This document shows positions 60,915 to 64,000 of a DNA stretch of 64,000 nucleotides, piece after piece. A program made the position numbers and the translations under genes. The notes under the pieces are model-generated. The model saw only the letters and a program-made list of their open reading frames with translations, was not told where the DNA came from and did no database searches. The stretch is from Neobacillus rhizophilus. Its GTDB lineage: Bacteria > Bacillota > Bacilli > Bacillales > Cytobacillaceae. Numbering within the stretch: position 1 is the first letter of the stretch; each line of letters begins with the position of its first letter. Location of the stretch: NCBI RefSeq assembly GCF_018343535.1, contig NZ_JAGYPF010000001.1, forward strand, positions 558,001 through 622,000, given 5' to 3'.

Positions 60915-60943
60915 ATTTTATATACAAAAAAATATTTCGTCAA
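60915..60943 (-). promoter_or_regulatory. Promoter of the IclR operon, with conserved spacer
   Basis: TTGACG (60938-60943), 17 bases, TAAAAT (60915-60920) on the minus strand. The spacer matches that of the 50171-50199 promoter in 15 of 17 positions, a candidate autoregulatory operator. Confidence 0.7.
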
Positions 60944-60990
60944 CAAAAAGTCATACAATTCTAATAATTAAATATATTTTTAAAAAAGTG

Positions 60991-61019
60991 TTGATTAAAA
61001 ATATTTAATGTAGTAACAT
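60991..61019 (+). promoter_or_regulatory. Promoter of leuA and its T-box leader
   Basis: TTGATT (60991-60996), a 17-base spacer and TAACAT (61014-61019), ending 31 bases before the first paired bases of the T-box leader. Confidence 0.55.
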
Positions 61020-61050
61020 ATGTTTAAATTAAAAATCTGAATATTAGTAA

Positions 61051-61305
61051 TTGTCTATGAAAAGGAGTTTGATTATTCTTTCCTTATAGAGAGCCTGTGG
61101 TTGGTGCAAACAGGCAGGAGAAATAATCTGTCTCGCCTTGGAGACTTTCTTCTGAATTAACAGTAGGAAGAACGGGCTGCAAACCGTTATGCATTTGTTT
61201 AAGTAATACCTTTACTTACCGAGGCTGTTTTCCGCAAGGGATCAGCGAATGAGGGTGGAACCGCGCGGATTGCGCCCCTCAGGTTAAGTGAAGGTATTTT
61301 TATTT
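61051..61305 (+). promoter_or_regulatory. T-box riboswitch, leucine specifier CTC
   Basis: The conserved T-box AGGGTGGAACCGCG is at 61252-61265. Stem I can be drawn from GTCT/AGAC (61053/61142), AAGG/CCTT (61062/61136) and GATTATT/AATAATC (61071/61122). The 3' side of the specifier loop reads TGTCTCG, with CTC (Leu) at 61132-61134 followed by a purine. A distal hairpin GCCTGT/ACAGGC carries the GGTTGGTG loop. A competing terminator pairs about 61206-61220 with 61281-61297 before TTTTTATTTTT. Uncharged tRNA-Leu would allow leuA transcription. Confidence 0.93.
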
Positions 61306-61324
61306 TTATAAGGAGGGATTAATC

Positions 61325-62854
61325 ATGGCAAAGAGGATTTATTTTTTTGATACCACATTAAGAGACGGAGAACAAACACCTGGAGTCAGCTTTAATTTGG
61401 ATGAAAAAGTGGAGATTGCCCTAAGGTTAGAAAATTTAGGGATTGATATTATTGAAGCAGGATTTGCTAATGCCTCACCCGGTGATGCCGAGGCAATCAG
61501 GGCGGTTGCCAAAGCAGTTTCGGGGCCAATAGTGGTCAGCCTTGCACGCACCAATAAGGATGATATTGATGCTGTTATTAACACCTTGGGGGATATTGAC
61601 AATACGGGCATACACATCTTTATCGCTACCTCCCCTATCCACCGCGAGCGTAAATTAGGTATGACGAAAGAACAAGTTTTGGAAAAAGCAGTCGAAAGCG
61701 TATCCTATGCCGCAAAATATTTTAAACATATCGAATTTTCCTGTGAAGACGCAACACGTACCGAGCTTGAATTCCTTTCTGAGGTAGCTGAAAAGGTCGT
61801 AGAGGCGGGAGCAACTGTCTTAAATTTCCCTGATACTGTCGGCTATACAACTCCAGAGGAATATACGAAACTTTTTCAATACGTCCTCGAAAACACAAAG
61901 GGTATTGAAAAGGTCCGGCTGAGCTGTCATTGCCATGATGATCTAGGGATGGCACTTAGTAATAGCATTGCAGCCATCCAGGCAGGGGCAGTCCAGGTGG
62001 AAGGCTGTATTAATGGAATCGGTGAGAGGGCTGGAAACGTGGCCCTTGAAGAAGTGGCAGCACTTTTGGAAACACGGAAGGACTACTTCAACATCCAGAC
62101 AGGTATCAAGCTTAAAGAAATCGCTAAAACGAGCAAGCTTATCAGCAGGCTGACCGGGATTGCCATTCCTCCGAATAAAGCTGTAATTGGCGGAAATGCT
62201 TTCTCCCATTCTTCCGGGATACATCAGGATGGCGTGATTAAAGATAAAGCAACCTACGAAATCATGACGCCAGAAAGTATTGGTTTTAATGAAACAAAAT
62301 TAGTTCTAGGTAAGCTATCAGGAAGAAATGCGCTTAAAAAGAGATATGAAGAACTCGGGTATTCGGTAAACGAAGCTCAACTAAAAGAGATTTTCAAAAA
62401 ATACAAGGAATTGGCAGATCGGAAAAAGGATATTTTTGATGAAGATATTATTGCCCTGTTGGAAACCCAGCCGAAAAATGCAGCTCCTTCTTCCTTTACG
62501 TTTAATGACTTTAGCTTACAGATCCTAAATCATAACCAATATCGTGCTTTTGTCAACATCATCGGAGCTGAAAATACCGATATCGAAGGAATTGGAGATG
62601 GAAATGGGCCGATTGATGCTATCTACAAAGGAATCGATTCAGCGCTTGGCCTTGAGCTTGAGTTAATTGACTATAAAATCAATTCTATATCAAAGGGAAA
62701 AGACTCAATAGGAGAGGTCTTTGTTAAAGTCCGGAACAATGATAAAATGGTTTCGGGAAGAGCGATTAACGTGGATATTATTGTTGCCAGTGCCAATGCC
62801 TATATAGATGCTATTAACCGATTAAAGGTGACAAATGTAAAAACACTAATATAA
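61325..62854 (+). CDS. leuA: 2-isopropylmalate synthase
   Basis: Condenses acetyl-CoA with 2-oxoisovalerate in leucine synthesis. At 509 residues it has DTTLRDGEQTPGVSF at the N-terminus, LSCHCHDDLGMA (metal-binding His), NGIGERAGNVALEE, and HSSGIHQDGVIKD; the C-terminal regulatory domain includes GDGNGPIDAIYKGID, the leucine-sensing region. RBS AAGGAGGG before ATG 61325. The T-box upstream carries a Leu codon, which supports LeuA over citramalate synthase. No other leu or ilv genes follow; a terminator comes next. Confidence 0.95.
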   Translation: MAKRIYFFDTTLRDGEQTPGVSFNLDEKVEIALRLENLGIDIIEAGFANASPGDAEAIRAVAKAVSGPIVVSLARTNKDDIDAVINTLGDIDNTGIHIFIATSPIHRERKLGMTKEQVLEKAVESVSYAAKYFKHIEFSCEDATRTELEFLSEVAEKVVEAGATVLNFPDTVGYTTPEEYTKLFQYVLENTKGIEKVRLSCHCHDDLGMALSNSIAAIQAGAVQVEGCINGIGERAGNVALEEVAALLETRKDYFNIQTGIKLKEIAKTSKLISRLTGIAIPPNKAVIGGNAFSHSSGIHQDGVIKDKATYEIMTPESIGFNETKLVLGKLSGRNALKKRYEELGYSVNEAQLKEIFKKYKELADRKKDIFDEDIIALLETQPKNAAPSSFTFNDFSLQILNHNQYRAFVNIIGAENTDIEGIGDGNGPIDAIYKGIDSALGLELELIDYKINSISKGKDSIGEVFVKVRNNDKMVSGRAINVDIIVASANAYIDAINRLKVTNVKTLI

Positions 62855-62859
62855 ATGAA

Positions 62860-62902
62860 AACTCCCCCTTGAAAACCTTCCTTCAAGGGGGAATTTATTT
62901 TT
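62860..62902. terminator. Bidirectional terminator between leuA and the binding-protein gene
   Basis: TCCCCCTTGAA (62863-62873) pairs with TTCAAGGGGGA (62882-62892). The plus side continues ATTTATTTTTAG, the minus side GTTTTCATTT. Confidence 0.85.
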
Positions 62903-62924
62903 AGAACTAGTTTTTTAACTGTTA

Positions 62925-64000
62925 TTATTTAACTTTAATAGGTACAATCTTACCATTTTCAACCGCTGCAACTTCTAAATCACCATCGAAGCCGCCGCCA
63001 TCAAATTTGTTAAAGATATAAACTTTTGCATTTTCAGGTACATTCTCTACACCTTTTTGCATTGCTGCTTGGATTTTCTCTGCATCATCTACAGAGCCGG
63101 CAGCCTTCATTGCTTCCGCAAAGATATACATTCCAATATAGTTAAGTCCTGCTTCAGAACCTGGGACTTCCTTATACTTGTCTTGATATTTCTTAACAAA
63201 ATCAGGAATAACCGGGCTGATTTTGGACTCAGCTAATGGCATAACGCCGATTGCCCCATTTAGCATTTCATATGAACCTGTTACTTTCTTCATTTCGTCC
63301 ATTTTGGCTTGGTCCATAACGATGAACCCACCCTTAAAGCCAAGTTCACGAGCCTGCTTAATTACTTTTGCTGTTGGCTCAGAAGGACCACCGACGAATA
63401 GGACATCTGGCTTTTCTTTCAATGCATTCGTTACAACTGTAAAGAAGTCTGTTTCTTTTGCAAAGTCAATCGCAGATTCGTATACAACCTTGCCGCCTTG
63501 TTTTTCCCAATAAGGCTTCAGCTTTTCAGACCAATCCTTGCCGTATTGAGAAGCAGTTGGAAGGAAGGCGATTTTCTTACCAAATTTGTCCATTTCATAA
63601 TCTGTAAACGGCTTTAAATACCCATCGTAACGTGGAGGAATACGGACAGTCAGCTTATTGCCAACATCAGATACTTTCGGTTCACTTGTGTAAGCACCAA
63701 TGATGAATTTATCCTGCTGGTTGAACACCTGCATTGCAAATACGCCGCCGCTGTGTGGAGTGAAGATGATTGGCGTCTTGTTTTCCTGAAGCAATCTTTT
63801 TGCGTTTGCTCCAGTTTCGTTTGGCAGGTATTTATCGTCAAGAGAGACAATATTAAACTTGTACTTTTTGCCGCTAACTTCGATCCCGCCAGCGCCATTA
63901 ATTTCTTCTACAGCCATTTTGACTCCGTTTAATGTACGCTCGCCGTAGAATGCAGCAGGTCCGCTTAATGGCCCAGAGTAACCAATGTTAACCGTTCCAG
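62925..64000 (-). CDS. Branched-chain-type ABC transporter substrate-binding protein (5' end outside window)
   Basis: A type I periplasmic-binding-fold protein. The frame is open to the window end, so the N-terminus with any lipobox is missing; about 358 residues are readable. It begins with NIGYSGPLSGPAAFYGERTL, followed by AVEEINGAGGIEVSGKKYKF and PPRYDGYLKP. It is more distant from the two binding proteins at 19976 and 27218 than they are from each other. It may belong to another Liv-type transporter beyond the window. Confidence 0.9.
   Translation of the reverse strand, partial: GTVNIGYSGPLSGPAAFYGERTLNGVKMAVEEINGAGGIEVSGKKYKFNIVSLDDKYLPNETGANAKRLLQENKTPIIFTPHSGGVFAMQVFNQQDKFIIGAYTSEPKVSDVGNKLTVRIPPRYDGYLKPFTDYEMDKFGKKIAFLPTASQYGKDWSEKLKPYWEKQGGKVVYESAIDFAKETDFFTVVTNALKEKPDVLFVGGPSEPTAKVIKQARELGFKGGFIVMDQAKMDEMKKVTGSYEMLNGAIGVMPLAESKISPVIPDFVKKYQDKYKEVPGSEAGLNYIGMYIFAEAMKAAGSVDDAEKIQAAMQKGVENVPENAKVYIFNKFDGGGFDGDLEVAAVENGKIVPIKVK

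Noticed and set aside
61325..62854. Citramalate synthase instead of 2-isopropylmalate synthase
   Set aside because: The T-box specifier is CTC (Leu) and the 509-residue length and motifs fit LeuA.
1..64000. CRISPR arrays, tRNA or rRNA genes, transposases, prophage genes
   Set aside because: No direct-repeat/spacer pattern, cloverleaf sequence, integrase or transposase motif was seen on either strand.

Overview
The window reads as chromosomal DNA of a low-GC, spore-former-type Firmicute, most likely a Bacillaceae (Bacillus/Neobacillus-like). The signs are strong purine-rich ribosome binding sites, many TTG and GTG starts, CcpA-type cre sites, a leucine T-box in front of leuA, a family II (DHH) pyrophosphatase and rho-independent terminators with U-tracts. 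This placement is inference; no rRNA or other phylogenetic marker is present.

Left flank (1-6.5 kb), mostly housekeeping: a truncated TetR regulator with two matching operators, a 50-residue small protein, serC, tag (DNA-3-methyladenine glycosylase I, whose last ten codons lie in an inverted repeat), a Dph6/DUF71 PP-loop ATPase, a coiled-coil protein built from 14-residue repeats, ppaC and a GNAT acetyltransferase. At 6.6 kb a remnant of an iron-dependent alcohol dehydrogenase marks the edge of the next region.

Central region (6.7-60.9 kb), almost all on the minus strand: a 54 kb acyl-CoA catabolism island. It holds seven AMP-forming acyl-CoA ligases, eight acyl-CoA dehydrogenases (two as probable heteromeric pairs), five crotonases, four SDRs (including FadH-like 2,4-dienoyl-CoA reductase and MFE-2-like and HSD10-like dehydrogenases), a MaoC/hot-dog hydratase pair, two thiolase-family enzymes, an HMG-CoA-synthase-like/DUF35 fusion, an alpha-methylacyl-CoA racemase, two thioesterases, a family I CoA-transferase, an aldehyde dehydrogenase, three aminoglycoside-phosphotransferase-fold kinases, a flavin monooxygenase-like protein, a tyrosine-phosphatase-like protein and a LivKHMGF-type ABC importer plus a second binding protein. 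An R2lox Mn/Fe oxidase shares an operon with an acyl-CoA ligase. The gene set suggests uptake, CoA activation and breakdown of branched, unsaturated or hydroxylated carboxylic acids. A kinase/small protein/ACAD triad at 37.4-40.2 kb has the order of lvaABC of Pseudomonas putida levulinate catabolism (4-hydroxyacyl-CoA phosphorylation and phosphate elimination); a second kinase/ACAD pair sits at 14.3-16.6 kb. No ETF genes and no ring-cleaving oxygenases are in the window.

Regulation visible in the sequence: four cre-like sites near island promoters; an IclR gene whose promoter is nearly identical, including the -35/-10 spacer, to the promoter of the 49.99-43.3 kb operon; a TetR gene at 53.9 kb, divergent from an enoyl-CoA hydratase/ACAD operon, with two palindromes in the shared intergenic region; and a third palindrome at the R2lox operon promoter.

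Right flank (61-64 kb): a T-box with Leu codon CTC as specifier, leuA, and the C-terminal part of another branched-chain-type solute-binding protein cut by the window end.
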